The notes under the pieces are model-generated. The model ran no database searches. It was not told the origin of the DNA and saw nothing but the letters and a program-made list of their open reading frames with translations. The position numbers were made by a program, and so were the translations under genes. This document shows, piece by piece, positions 1 through 8,840 of a stretch of 64,000 bases of DNA. Origin of the DNA: Sphingobacteriales bacterium (GTDB taxonomy: Bacteria; Bacteroidota; Bacteroidia; Chitinophagales; LD1); contig JADFDM010000013.1 of the NCBI GenBank assembly GCA_018262795.1, positions 45,425 to 109,424 on the forward strand. The letters are read 5' to 3'. Position 1 is the stretch's first letter, and every line of letters begins with the position of its first letter.

Positions 1-137
1 ATCTCCTCCTCCGGCTTATTCTCTTTTAGCATTTTCAGTATTTCCAGCCCGATAGGGTTCACTGAAAAAGAGTCGCCTGTGGAAGGGTTAAACACAAAGC
101 CCGTATCGCTCAAAGCGATGTTCTTCTTTATTATCAT
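1..137 (-). CDS. PqqD-like small protein, 3'-truncated by window edge
   Basis: Reverse-strand translation from the ATG at 137 gives 45 residues beginning MIIKKNIALSDTGFVFNP and continuing through a TGDSFSVNPIGLEILKML stretch before the window ends. The pattern of a short strand, F-x-x-N-x-x-T-G, then N-x-x-G-x-x-I-L is typical of small PqqD-family proteins (winged-helix-like peptide chaperones that present precursor peptides to radical SAM enzymes; a subset accompanies HPr-kinase-like proteins). Only the N-terminal half is visible, so the family assignment is by pattern and the partner genes lie outside the window. It is transcribed in the same direction as the AraC regulator upstream, 85 bases away. 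Confidence 0.55.
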   Translation of the reverse strand, partial: MIIKKNIALSDTGFVFNPSTGDSFSVNPIGLEILKMLKENKPEEE

Positions 138-222
138 AGCAACAAATTTTTTCTAAGACGGAACAAAAGTGCGCAGGTTTAGCGGCATCCGTGTTACAAA
201 GTTTTTGGAAAAAGTTATAAGA

Positions 223-798
223 TTAGGAGGAGGGGAGTTGATTGACCGGTATCCGTTTGCGGTGAAACTCCTTCTTGTAATCCTGCACATTGATACCCGT
301 AATCTGCTTAAACTGGTTCGACAAATATTGCACGCTGCTATAGTCGAGCAGGTGTGCAATCTCGCTCAACGTAAGCTCTCCGTAAGAAATAAGTTCCTTC
401 ACCTTTTCCATTTTTATTTGGATGATATACTTCTCTAAAGTAGTGCCGGTTTTTTGTGAAAATACTTTGCTGAGGTGGGAGTAAGACTCCCCTAATCGCT
501 GACTTAAATAGTCGGAGTTGCGAAGGATGGTATTGGTGTTGTTGCCGTAAAAAATCAATTGGATGATGGCTTGCTTCATCTGCTCCACCAACTTCAACTC
601 CCGGTCATCTATCAACCCAAATCCGTGATTGCCTAACAATTCTTGAAGCGCTTCGTGACCAATCACTTGATTGTTGTAACTAATCACCGCCATCCCCAAT
701 TCAATGTGGTGTACCTTGATAAAGCCCGTGCGCTCCAACTCCCAGCGAACCACCTTGATGCAGCTATCGCTCACCATATTGCGGATGTAGATGGTCAT
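223..798 (-). CDS. AraC-family regulator with HMA-like N-terminal domain
   Basis: About 191 residues from the MTIYIRNMVSDSC start; an ATG 30 bases upstream (828) is possible, but the shorter form matches where such proteins normally begin. Residues about 1-70 look like a ferredoxin-like heavy-metal-associated fold (IRNMVSDSCIKVV). The last 100 residues are an AraC/XylS double helix-turn-helix (SHLSKVFSQKTGTTLEKYIIQ, then LSEIAHLLDYSSVQYLSNQFKQITG). Relatives with this architecture in Bacteroidota usually carry a C-x-x-C pair (as in MVCDRC) and sit near metal or thiol genes; here the first Cys is Ser. It likely acts as a cytoplasmic DNA-binding regulator. No target can be named from the neighbours. 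Confidence 0.85.
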   Translation of the reverse strand: MTIYIRNMVSDSCIKVVRWELERTGFIKVHHIELGMAVISYNNQVIGHEALQELLGNHGFGLIDDRELKLVEQMKQAIIQLIFYGNNTNTILRNSDYLSQRLGESYSHLSKVFSQKTGTTLEKYIIQIKMEKVKELISYGELTLSEIAHLLDYSSVQYLSNQFKQITGINVQDYKKEFHRKRIPVNQLPSS

Positions 799-1250
799 TT
801 GCTTGTTATTAAGAGTGGATGGCTGCATGATGAAGGCAGAATTTATCTGTTAATCCTGAATAAATATAACGAACCGAGAAAACTTGTAGATAAAACGAAG
901 AAGAGAAAGGTTAATTTTTTTGACTGTAAAGACGGCTTGTAATCGGAGGACTCAAACATCTATTTATAAGGCATAAAGAATGGACAAACCTGCGACTAAG
1001 TAGAGGCTATTTCTGTGATTTTTTGTAATGGAAATAATTTGGTTTGTAAATACAGATAGGCGTTTAATGTTTCATCTAAACAGCATGATTTTTTAAAATC
1101 GGTTCCGTACAAACACACGTGGTGCAAAGGCTTTAGAAACGAAGCACAACAGTAAGGTGCCGAATAAATGGATACTTGTTGCCGAAAGGGAAGCGGCACT
1201 ATTGTTGAAACCTGAACGGGCTTTTCAATTTCAATTATCTTCACGCTTCT
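799..1250. other. Intergenic region between divergent araC-like and lysE-like genes
   Basis: About 450 bases separate two divergently transcribed genes and should hold both promoters. Reading frames here on either strand (for example 996-1244 minus) have no recognisable protein features and high Cys/aromatic content typical of random translation. I see an AT-rich near-palindrome (GATTTTTTAAAATC around 1088-1101) but no clear promoter match or RNA gene. Confidence 0.4.
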
Positions 1251-1850
1251 ATGCTTCTATTGCTTGCCTTTGCTTTAGGTTTTGTGGGTTATCTGCCATT
1301 GGGAAATATCAATCTCACGGTGTTGCAGTTGAGCATGGAACAGCAGAAAAGACATTGGCAGGCGTTTATCGCGTTCGCGGCTCTGATGGAATTCATTTAT
1401 TGCTATGCTTGCATTTCGGGTCTTGAATTACTGCGCAGAGAAACACAACTAATAGTGATGTTTAACTGGAGTGCGGTGATTATTTTTCTGCTGCTCGGTA
1501 TTTTTACTTTCACTCATACCGAAACAGTAAGGCCCGATTCGCGATTGTCACCGGGGGTAAAACGGGGTATATTATTGGCGGTGTTTAACCCTTTACAAAT
1601 TCCGTTTTGGATGGTGTGGGGGGTGTATATGATGCAGAATGGCTGGCTCCAAAGCAGCGCGATTTCTATTGCGCTGTTCAGTTTTATTTGTGCGTTGGGC
1701 GCGGCCTCCATTCTCTACATTTATGCGCTGGCGGGGAAAAAAGTGGTGGAGAAACTGAATGTGAACGGGAATATTTTGAACCGCTTTATCGGCTCTATTT
1801 TTATTTTGCTGGCGGTGTATGAGACCATAAAAATTATTTACCACTTGTAA
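1251..1850 (+). CDS. LysE/RhtB-family amino-acid or small-metabolite exporter
   Basis: 199 residues, almost entirely hydrophobic, with about six transmembrane segments. The N terminus has the family motif in the form GYLPLGNINLTVLQL (usual form P-x-G-P/N in helix 1), and a middle segment has FNPLQIPFWMVWG, equivalent to the NP..P.F block of LysE transporters. Members export amino acids or related metabolites across the inner membrane, driven by the proton gradient. Substrate cannot be inferred. The length is normal for the family (about 200). It stands alone, with no operon partner; the nearest gene is the divergent AraC-type regulator 450 bases upstream. Confidence 0.85.
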   Translation: MLLLLAFALGFVGYLPLGNINLTVLQLSMEQQKRHWQAFIAFAALMEFIYCYACISGLELLRRETQLIVMFNWSAVIIFLLLGIFTFTHTETVRPDSRLSPGVKRGILLAVFNPLQIPFWMVWGVYMMQNGWLQSSAISIALFSFICALGAASILYIYALAGKKVVEKLNVNGNILNRFIGSIFILLAVYETIKIIYHL

Positions 1851-2015
1851 ATAGGCCGCCCAACAGAGATGCCTCTGTCGGTCAAAATTTATCCGGGTCC
1901 TTCATCCTCCATTTTTACCGGAATCGTATGCCGCTTTAGCTCTTTTTTGTAACGCTTTATAAATCAATAGAGCGGAAGCGTTTATATGAAAGCCTCAGAA
2001 AAAAATCGCAAAATT

Positions 2016-2738
2016 TCAATCCACCTTATTTAATCTCGAAGTTGCTACTATTCGCCCTCCTTCATCCGCTACTTTTAAAATGTAAGTTCCTTTCGCCAAT
2101 GTCTCAATAGAAATTTCTATCTGATCTCCCACGGTGCTATTGACACTCGACTTCACCAAGTCGCCTTTCATATTATATACCTCGAAAGATAAATTGCCTG
2201 CATCGGATAAGCCATTCACCGTAAATGTCCCTTTCACCGGATTGGGATACAGACGAAGATTTGAATGCGGAATATCCGTGATGGCATTCGGACAATTGGC
2301 AATAAGGTTAGCCGTAAAGTGGATCATCAGTGCAGTATTAGCGCTATCCCCCGTTAGCCATACCAGCACATCCGCATCTCCCGTTCCCGAAACGCAATGG
2401 GGTGAAAACTGAAATTTAAAATCCATTGTGTCTCCCGCAGAAACATTTAATGACTCATAAGGCCCTGGGTTGAATAGCAAATCATAGCAGTTCTTGTTAT
2501 CGCACAACTTTACTTCCCAATTAGTAGAAGGAGTGGAATAATTCTTCAACATCCAGCTAAAAGTCTGGCTGTTCACCGTATTATTTTTCACTTCTAAATG
2601 AATATCCTGCGGATCGAATTCATCGGTAATAGTACCCGATGCAACCGAAGTGTCAGACGGAATAGGAATAATCCCTTGTGAATGAGAAATCGCTACACTT
2701 CCAACCAAAAGGGACAAACAGATACAAATTTTTTTCAT
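2016..2738 (-). CDS. Secreted protein with T9SS type A C-terminal sorting domain
   Basis: 240 residues. Residues 1-20 are a signal peptide (MKKICICLSLLVGSVAISHS). The middle (about 35-150) is a beta-rich domain with Cys residues and the pattern DLLFNPGPYESLNVSAGDT, resembling the immunoglobulin-like fold often placed before the sorting domain. The C-terminal ~75 residues (LRLYPNPVKGTFTVNG ... FEVYNMKGDLV ... LAKGTYILKV) are a type A sorting domain, recognised by the type IX secretion system for export through the outer membrane and surface attachment. Function of the passenger is unknown. It is divergent from the next T9SS cargo gene. Confidence 0.88.
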   Translation of the reverse strand: MKKICICLSLLVGSVAISHSQGIIPIPSDTSVASGTITDEFDPQDIHLEVKNNTVNSQTFSWMLKNYSTPSTNWEVKLCDNKNCYDLLFNPGPYESLNVSAGDTMDFKFQFSPHCVSGTGDADVLVWLTGDSANTALMIHFTANLIANCPNAITDIPHSNLRLYPNPVKGTFTVNGLSDAGNLSFEVYNMKGDLVKSSVNSTVGDQIEISIETLAKGTYILKVADEGGRIVATSRLNKVD

Positions 2739-2898
2739 TGGTTTTGTTAATTAATTAAAGTGGAATAGTCAACGAAAATAGGGCTTGCTGTGACATGTGC
2801 AAGTCAAAATTTGTTTACATCTTATCCCACCTTGCTAATCAAGTATTAATTTCATTGTTTAGTTTTCTACCTTCGTTACCTAAAAATAATTTCAAACA

Positions 2899-4851
2899 AT
2901 GAAAAGATTTACACTTACTATCGCAGTACTGGTAGTGGCGGGTTTCGGGCTGATGGCTCAAACCACCATTTTTACCGAAAACTTCAGCAGCACCAACTTG
3001 CCTTCAGGATGGCAAAACGTAGATAACTCCGGTGGCGGCACTTGGGCTAGAAAAACCAGTTCTCATAGCTTTGCTTCTACTACGGCATCGAACGGCTTCA
3101 TGATTTTTGACGCGGATGCGAAAGGAAATGATAGCAAAGCTGAAAATGCCGATTTAATTACGGCAGCTATAAATTGTTCGGGGCATAATCATGTAGCCCT
3201 GCAGTTTGAACAGTATTTTCAACAATATGCGGCTGCATTGGGCACTGTTTTCGTCAGTACCGATGGGATTAGTTGGAGTCAGGTATATACAGTCACCAAC
3301 ACAACCGACAACCCGGAAGTAACACTCATTGACATAACTACTGCTGCCGCCAATCAACCTACAGTGTATATCAAATTTAATTACACCGGGGATTACGATT
3401 ACTGGTGGGCTATTGATGACATTAAGTTATTTGAGCCGGCCGCTTTAGACATTTCTGTGGAGTCTATTACCAACAATCAGTATGTGGGTTTAAGCAACCA
3501 GACCGTGAGCGGTGTGGTAAAAAATAATGGAGCTGAAACCATCACTTCATTTGATATGACCTACACCGATAATGGGGGTAGTGCCGTGGTTCAGAGTGTC
3601 TCCGGTGTAAATATTCAATCTTTCCAGACATACAGTTTTAGCTTTAATCAACCTATCGCAATGTCCACTCCTATGTTGCACACTATAGTGGTAAATGTTT
3701 CTGCTCCCAATAATGGAAGCGAAACGAACTTGGCCAACAACTCTGCCACAAAAGATGTAACCGCGCTTAGCGCCATTCCGGTGAAGAATGCTTTAATAGA
3801 AGAGTTTACTACGGCACAATGCCAATATTGCCCCAGAGGAACCAGCACCATGAATGGTATTCTTGCCGGTCATAGCAATATCATTGGCGTTGCACTTCAT
3901 GCGGGTTTCGGAACCGATGCCATGACTACCGCTGACCATTCAACAGTGGCTGCGGCCTTTACTTCGGGAGCACCTACTGCTGCTGTGGACAGAGTTCTTT
4001 TTGCCGGGGAAGAAGCGGTGGGAGTGGACGATGGTAACTGGGAAACCTACGGTGTGCAAGAAACCAACCGAGTGACTCCCGTAGCTATCATTGCCGATAA
4101 TACATATAACAGTGGAACCCGTGAATTAGTAGTAAATACTTCTGCAAAATTCTTCGGCCCGATTAATGACGACTTCCGTATCAACTGCTACATCATAGAA
4201 GACAGTGTAACCGGAACGGGAAGTGGCTATAACCAAATAAATGCTTACAATAATGTATCCTCCAGCGAATGGTATCAAAAAGGAAACCCTATTGTTGGAT
4301 TCCAACACCGCCACGTTTGCCGCCAAATGTTAGGTGGCGCTTGGGGTTCTACCGGAGTAATCAGCACTCCCACGACTGATGGAGGAGTTTATTCAAAACA
4401 ATACACTTACACACTACCTGCCGGTTGGAATGATTCCCGAGTTAAATTGGTTGTTCTGGTGCAGCACTATGCCGCCAATAAAAATGACCGCAACATTCTC
4501 AACGCTATGGAATTGGATTTGAATAGCGCTGACTCTACCCGCTACGTTGCGGCTGTTTACAACGGAATTAAAGAAGTGAGTGCCACCAATGTTGGCGAAG
4601 TAAGTTTGTATCCTAATCCTGCTGCTGATATTCTTAACATCAGCTATACGCTGAGTAAAGATGCTACCGTAAGTTTTGGGATTTACAACATCATAGGTCA
4701 AAATGTAATGAACATTGAACCTTCGGCACTCAACAAAGGCGACTACAGAACACGAGTAAATACTGCTGACCTGAAAAACGGAGTTTATTTCGTTTCAGTA
4801 AAGGAAAACAACAAAACAGTGAACACACTGAAATTTGTCGTAAATAAATAA
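2899..4851 (+). CDS. T9SS cargo: choice-of-anchor/MAM-like domain plus Omp28-like thioredoxin-fold domain
   Basis: 650 residues. Signal peptide 1-20 (ends LMAQ). Residues about 22-190 have the FTENFSSTNLPSGWQNVDN opening and the WWAIDDIKLFE end of choice-of-anchor-J (MAM-like) beta-sandwich modules. Residues about 190-290 are a CARDB-like beta domain. From about 295 the sequence VKNALIEEFTTAQCQYCPRGT is the start of an Omp28-related domain with a thioredoxin-like C-x-x-C. The last ~80 residues (SLYPNPAADILNISY ... NLKNG-type end VYFVSVKENNKTV) are a type A T9SS sorting domain. Expected at the cell surface or released; a redox role for the CxxC is inference. A strong terminator follows the stop. 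Confidence 0.88.
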   Translation: MKRFTLTIAVLVVAGFGLMAQTTIFTENFSSTNLPSGWQNVDNSGGGTWARKTSSHSFASTTASNGFMIFDADAKGNDSKAENADLITAAINCSGHNHVALQFEQYFQQYAAALGTVFVSTDGISWSQVYTVTNTTDNPEVTLIDITTAAANQPTVYIKFNYTGDYDYWWAIDDIKLFEPAALDISVESITNNQYVGLSNQTVSGVVKNNGAETITSFDMTYTDNGGSAVVQSVSGVNIQSFQTYSFSFNQPIAMSTPMLHTIVVNVSAPNNGSETNLANNSATKDVTALSAIPVKNALIEEFTTAQCQYCPRGTSTMNGILAGHSNIIGVALHAGFGTDAMTTADHSTVAAAFTSGAPTAAVDRVLFAGEEAVGVDDGNWETYGVQETNRVTPVAIIADNTYNSGTRELVVNTSAKFFGPINDDFRINCYIIEDSVTGTGSGYNQINAYNNVSSSEWYQKGNPIVGFQHRHVCRQMLGGAWGSTGVISTPTTDGGVYSKQYTYTLPAGWNDSRVKLVVLVQHYAANKNDRNILNAMELDLNSADSTRYVAAVYNGIKEVSATNVGEVSLYPNPAADILNISYTLSKDATVSFGIYNIIGQNVMNIEPSALNKGDYRTRVNTADLKNGVYFVSVKENNKTVNTLKFVVNK

Positions 4852-4870
4852 TCGCAACGTTAAGGATTCG

Positions 4871-4905
4871 CAAAGCCGCTCAGCAATGGGCGGCTTTGTT
4901 GTTTT
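4871..4905 (+). terminator. Rho-independent terminator after the T9SS cargo gene
   Basis: An 11-base stem, CAAAGCCGCTC (4871-4881) with GGGCGGCTTTG (4888-4898), six-base loop, then a T-rich tail TTGTTTTT. One G-T wobble. It lies 20 bases after the plus-strand stop and just before the end of the convergent radC gene. Confidence 0.85.
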
Positions 4906-5603
4906 TACAGAATGGCTTCATCCGCAAAACTATAGTAGTTCTTATCGCCAATAATCAAATGATCCAAAAGGGCAATATCCATCCACTTGGCTGCTTCCTT
5001 TAACTGATGCGTCAAATCCACATCAGCCTGACTCGGTTTTAGATTCCCTGACGGATGATTGTGCACAGCTATCATAGCAGAACTTAAGAGTTCAAGACCG
5101 TACTTCAAAATTATTTTAATGTCGGCCACCGTTCCCGAAACTCCACCTTTACTAATATGTCGGTGAGTAATCACGCGATTTGACTTATTCAGATAGAGCA
5201 TATAAAACTCTTCGTGACTCAAGTCAGCCATCTCCGGATAAATGTAATCAAAGCTGTCGCGGCTGGAACGAATCAGAGGCTTCTCTCTTATATCCTCCGA
5301 TTGCCGTCTGCGGCCAAGTTCTAAAGCGGCTACAATGGTAATAGACTTGGTATCGCCCAAACCCTTTTCCAATTTTCGGATGTCGTTCACAGAGAGCTTG
5401 CCCAACTCATTCAGATTGCCCGACACTTTATCCAACACTTTTCTGGCTAAGTCTAATGCCGAAGTTCCTCTGACTCCCGTTCGCAGTAAAATAGCGATCA
5501 ACTCAGCATCGCTCAATGCAGCTTTCCCTTTCAGCAGAAGTTTTTCACGTGGGCGGTCTTCCTCTGCCCAACTCTTAATGGATAAAAAGTCGTTCCCTTC
5601 CAT
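4905..5603 (-). CDS. radC: RadC-family JAB/MPN-domain protein
   Basis: 232 residues from the MEGNDFLSIKSWAEEDRPRE start. A longer frame reaches 5633, but its extra ten residues are the translation of the rpsT terminator hairpin, so the inner ATG is preferred. N-terminal ~75 residues form helix-hairpin-helix segments (LSDAELIAILLRTGVRG). The C-terminal domain is a JAMM/MPN metalloprotease-like fold with the zinc motif HNHPSG (about residues 181-186) and the downstream D (QADVDLT). RadC proteins are ubiquitous; a DNA repair or recombination role was once proposed, but the biochemical activity is not established. It lies downstream of rpsT with a terminator between them. Confidence 0.95.
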   Translation of the reverse strand: MEGNDFLSIKSWAEEDRPREKLLLKGKAALSDAELIAILLRTGVRGTSALDLARKVLDKVSGNLNELGKLSVNDIRKLEKGLGDTKSITIVAALELGRRRQSEDIREKPLIRSSRDSFDYIYPEMADLSHEEFYMLYLNKSNRVITHRHISKGGVSGTVADIKIILKYGLELLSSAMIAVHNHPSGNLKPSQADVDLTHQLKEAAKWMDIALLDHLIIGDKNYYSFADEAIL

Positions 5604-5623
5604 TCTTAAATATACAAAAACAA

Positions 5624-5654
5624 AAAAAGGCATCCTTGAGCAGGGTGCCTTTTT
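5624..5654 (-). terminator. Terminator hairpin after rpsT (bidirectional shape)
   Basis: Arms AAAAAGGCATCC (5624-5635) and GGGTGCCTTTTT (5643-5654) pair with one wobble around a seven-base loop. On the minus strand the run of T after the stem suits termination of rpsT. It also explains why the upstream extension of radC is not coding. Confidence 0.8.
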
Positions 5655-5675
5655 AAATTTATCGAATGAATTGAT

Positions 5676-5930
5676 TTACTTCTTAGCGGAAAACTTCTTC
5701 ATCAAACTCGATTTCAAGTTTGATGCTTTGTTCTTATGAATATATCCGCGCTTGGCTAATTTATCGAGCAGCGAAAGCACAGCCGGAAGATCCTTCTGAA
5801 TATCCTTTTCCCCGGTTTCGCTTCTTAAATCGCGAATAGCGTTACGGGTAGTCTTCGCATAATATCTGTTTGCCAATCTGCGTTTTGCTGATTGTCTGGT
5901 GCGCTTTTCGGCTGATTTGTGGTTTGCCAT
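5676..5930 (-). CDS. rpsT: 30S ribosomal protein S20
   Basis: 84 residues, very basic, starting MANHKSAEKRTRQSAKRR, the conserved S20 opening, and ending in the usual lysine-rich helix (NKASNLKSSLMKKFSAKK). S20 is a three-helix protein that binds helices of 16S rRNA early in 30S assembly. Length is normal (84-90). It is monocistronic: its own near-consensus promoter is immediately upstream and a hairpin terminator follows the stop. Confidence 0.97.
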   Translation of the reverse strand: MANHKSAEKRTRQSAKRRLANRYYAKTTRNAIRDLRSETGEKDIQKDLPAVLSLLDKLAKRGYIHKNKASNLKSSLMKKFSAKK

Positions 5931-5956
5931 TTCTTGTATCTTTTAAAAAAGGACTG

Positions 5957-5986
5957 CAAATATAGACTTCTGCTACTCATTTCCAA
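5957..5986 (-). promoter_or_regulatory. rpsT promoter, Bacteroidota sigma-factor type
   Basis: On the minus strand: TTTTGG (TTG at 5986-5984), 19 bases, then TATATTTG (5964-5957), matching the Bacteroidota housekeeping consensus TTG/TAnnTTTG. The predicted start of transcription is about 20 bases before the rpsT ATG at 5930. Confidence 0.75.
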
Positions 5987-6054
5987 AACCATACTAAGAA
6001 ATCAATTTTAAAGCAAGGTTTTCCGTTAAAGCCCTTGAAACGAGCCTACAATCT

Positions 6055-6085
6055 TTGACTTATTAGAACAGATGGCTTAGGTTTG
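6055..6085 (+). promoter_or_regulatory. sucA promoter, Bacteroidota sigma-factor type
   Basis: CTTTGAC (TTG at 6055-6057), 20-base spacer, TAGGTTTG (6078-6085): a full match to the TTG/TAnnTTTG consensus, about 20 bases upstream of the sucA ATG at 6107. Likely drives the sucA-sucB(-GxxExxY-lpdA) unit. Confidence 0.75.
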
Positions 6086-6106
6086 CGGAAATTTTTGTGA
6101 TAGATA

Positions 6107-8812
6107 ATGGATAATTATTCTTATTTGAGCAATGCCACCCCGGAATTCATAGAAAATTTATATCAGGATTTTAAAAAGAATCCCACTTCAGTTGACCCGG
6201 AATTTAGGAAATTTTTTGAAGGTTTTGATTTCGCTACCTATAACTTTAGTGGCAAGGATACTTCACTCTCCGCTGACGAGATTAAGGTTTTTCGACTGAT
6301 AGATGCTTATCGTAAAAGAGGGCATTTAATAGCTGACACTAACCCCTTAAAACCGCGCAAAGATCGAATTGCCCAATTAGATTTATCCTTTTTCGGATTA
6401 TCTGAAAAGGATTTAGAAAGGCATTTCACCATTGGCGATATCTTGGGTTTGAAAAATGCAACTTTACAGGAAATCATCAACAGCCTGCGCAAAACCTATT
6501 GTGGCACTATTGGTTTCGATTTCAGATGTGTGCGCTTGAAAGACGAGGTTGAATTTTTGCGCAGCCGAATTGAAAAGAAGGAAAAACTGATTGATTTTTC
6601 GATTGAGAAAAGAGAGCACATCTTTCGGGTACTGAACAAAGCCGTAGGCTTTGAGAAATTTTTGGGCACCAAATACATTGGCGAAAAGCGATTCTCTTTA
6701 GAAGGAGGCGAGGCAGCTATTCCGGCCTTAGATGCTATTATTCGAAGTTCAGCCAAGTTAGGAGTAAAAGAGGTGCTGTTCGGGATGGCACACCGGGGTC
6801 GCTTAAATGTACTGGCCAATATCATGGGGAAAACCTATGAAGAGATATTCAATGAATTTGAGGGAAATACCACTTACGATCTCACGATGGGGGATGGTGA
6901 CGTGAAATATCACTTGGGATTTTCTCACCAATGTCCGGTGGGCGATAACCAATGTGTTTACTTGAAACTAATGCCAAACCCTTCACATTTGGAGGCGGTA
7001 AGCCCTGTCGTTATCGGATTTGCCAGAGCCAAGGCAGACGCTATTTACAATTCCGATTACGACAAGCTCTTCCCTATTCTGATTCATGGTGATGCCTCTG
7101 TTACCGGTCAAGGAATTGTGTATGAAGTGCTCCAAATGGCTAAGTTGGAAGGGTATTACACAGGTGGCACTCTTCATTTCGTTATCAATAATCAAATAGG
7201 CTTTACTGCCGATTTTGATGAAACTCGTTCCTCCGATTATTCCACTTCCATAGCTTCCGCTTTTGATTCCCCAGTGTTTCACGTAAATGGGGATGATGTG
7301 GATGCCGTGGTGTTTGTTTGCGAACTGGCAGCCGAATACCGCCAGGAATTTAATAAGGATGTTTGGATTGATATGGTGTGCTACCGCAAGTGGGGCCACA
7401 ATGAAAGTGACGATCCTAAATACACTCAACCCGGTTTGTACAAACTGATTGATAAACATCCCAACCCACGCGAAGTGTACTCAAAAAAGTTAGAGGCAGA
7501 GGGAGCCATGCATGCCGAAATGGCAAAGCAAGTCGAAAAAGAATTTTGGAGTGAATTACAGGAGCGCTTAGATATGGTGAAGCAGAAACCACTGCCTTAC
7601 AAGCCACAACCGAATGAATTGGCTTGGCAAAAACTCCGCAAAGCACAAATAGAAGATTTCTTCAAATCGCCCGACACTTCCATTTCAGAAGAAACCGCCC
7701 AACATCTAATAGAAGGGCTCAATAAAATTCCTGCGGGATTTACCCCTCTTCGAAAAGTGAAAAAGTATTTGGATGAGCGAAACAAATTGATGAAAGCAGA
7801 GCGCAAGTTAGATTGGGCGGCTGCTGAGTTAATGGCCTATGGTTCTTTGTTGTTAGAAGGGCGAGATGTTCGGTTGAGCGGAGAGGATGTGAAGCGCGGT
7901 ACCTTTACCCATCGCCACGCAGTGATTACCGATGAAAATACCGACAAAGAATACTGCCGCCTTTGTAACCTCGATAAAAAACAAGGTAGATTTTTTGTGT
8001 ACAACTCACACCTAAGTGAATACGGAGTGCTTGGATTTGAGTATGGCTATTCTTTGCCCAACCCGGAACCTTTAGTGCTGTGGGAAGCTCAATTTGGTGA
8101 CTTTGCCAACGGGGCACAAATAATTATAGACCAGTTTATAGCAGTGGGGGAAAGCAAATGGCAGCGCAGTTCAGGATTAGTGATGTTGTTGCCGCATGGG
8201 TACGAAGGGCAAGGGCCTGAACATTCCTCGGCTCGCTTAGAGCGGTACTTGCAGATGTGTGCAGAGATGAATATGGTCGTGGTGAATATTACGGAGCCGG
8301 CAAACTTTTTTCACGCGCTGCGCAGGCAGGTAGCCTGGCCGTTCCGGAAACCTTTGGTGGTGATGAGCCCCAAGTCATTGCTTCGCCACCCGCTTTGCAT
8401 CTCGCCCTTAGAAAAAGTAACTAATGGTACGTTTGAAGAACTGTTGATAGATGAAGCCGCCTCTAAGAAGGTGCGCAAGATTCTTTTTTGCTCCGGCAAA
8501 ATCTATTACGATTTGAGAGAGCGAAGAGAACGAGATAAAATAAAAGATGTGGTAATAGCCAGAGTAGAGCAGTTGTATCCGACCCCACAGGATAAAATGT
8601 TGGAATTAGTAGCCAAACACCCCAATGCTGAAGTGCGTTGGGTGCAGGAAGAGCCGGAGAATATGGGAGCATGGTATTTTATACATGCCCGCTTACATGA
8701 AAAAATCGGATTAAAAGGGATTGCGAGAAAAAATTCGGCATCCACTGCTACCGGTTACAAAAAAGTTCATCTCGAAGAGCAGGAAAGAATATTGATCAGA
8801 GCATTTGAATAA
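6107..8812 (+). CDS. sucA: 2-oxoglutarate dehydrogenase E1 component
   Basis: 901 residues, slightly shorter than the usual ~930. The N-terminal helix ([20 protein letters not shown]) that docks onto E2 is present. [15 protein letters not shown] (about 226-240) and [14 protein letters not shown] (about 327-340, the ThDP/Mg-binding loop) followed by INNQIGFT are diagnostic. The C-terminal transketolase-like domain has [21 protein letters not shown]-type sequence and [13 protein letters not shown]. It is the thiamine-diphosphate-dependent decarboxylase of the TCA-cycle complex that converts 2-oxoglutarate to succinyl-CoA. It heads an operon with sucB 28 bases downstream and lpdA further on. Confidence 0.97.
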   Translation: [901 protein letters not shown]

Positions 8813-8840
8813 AATACTAACCACTTAATTATTTGACACT

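Noticed and set aside
996..1244. Minus-strand frame of 82 residues upstream of lysE
   Set aside because: No recognisable domain; high Cys/aromatic content and overlap with the likely divergent promoter region.
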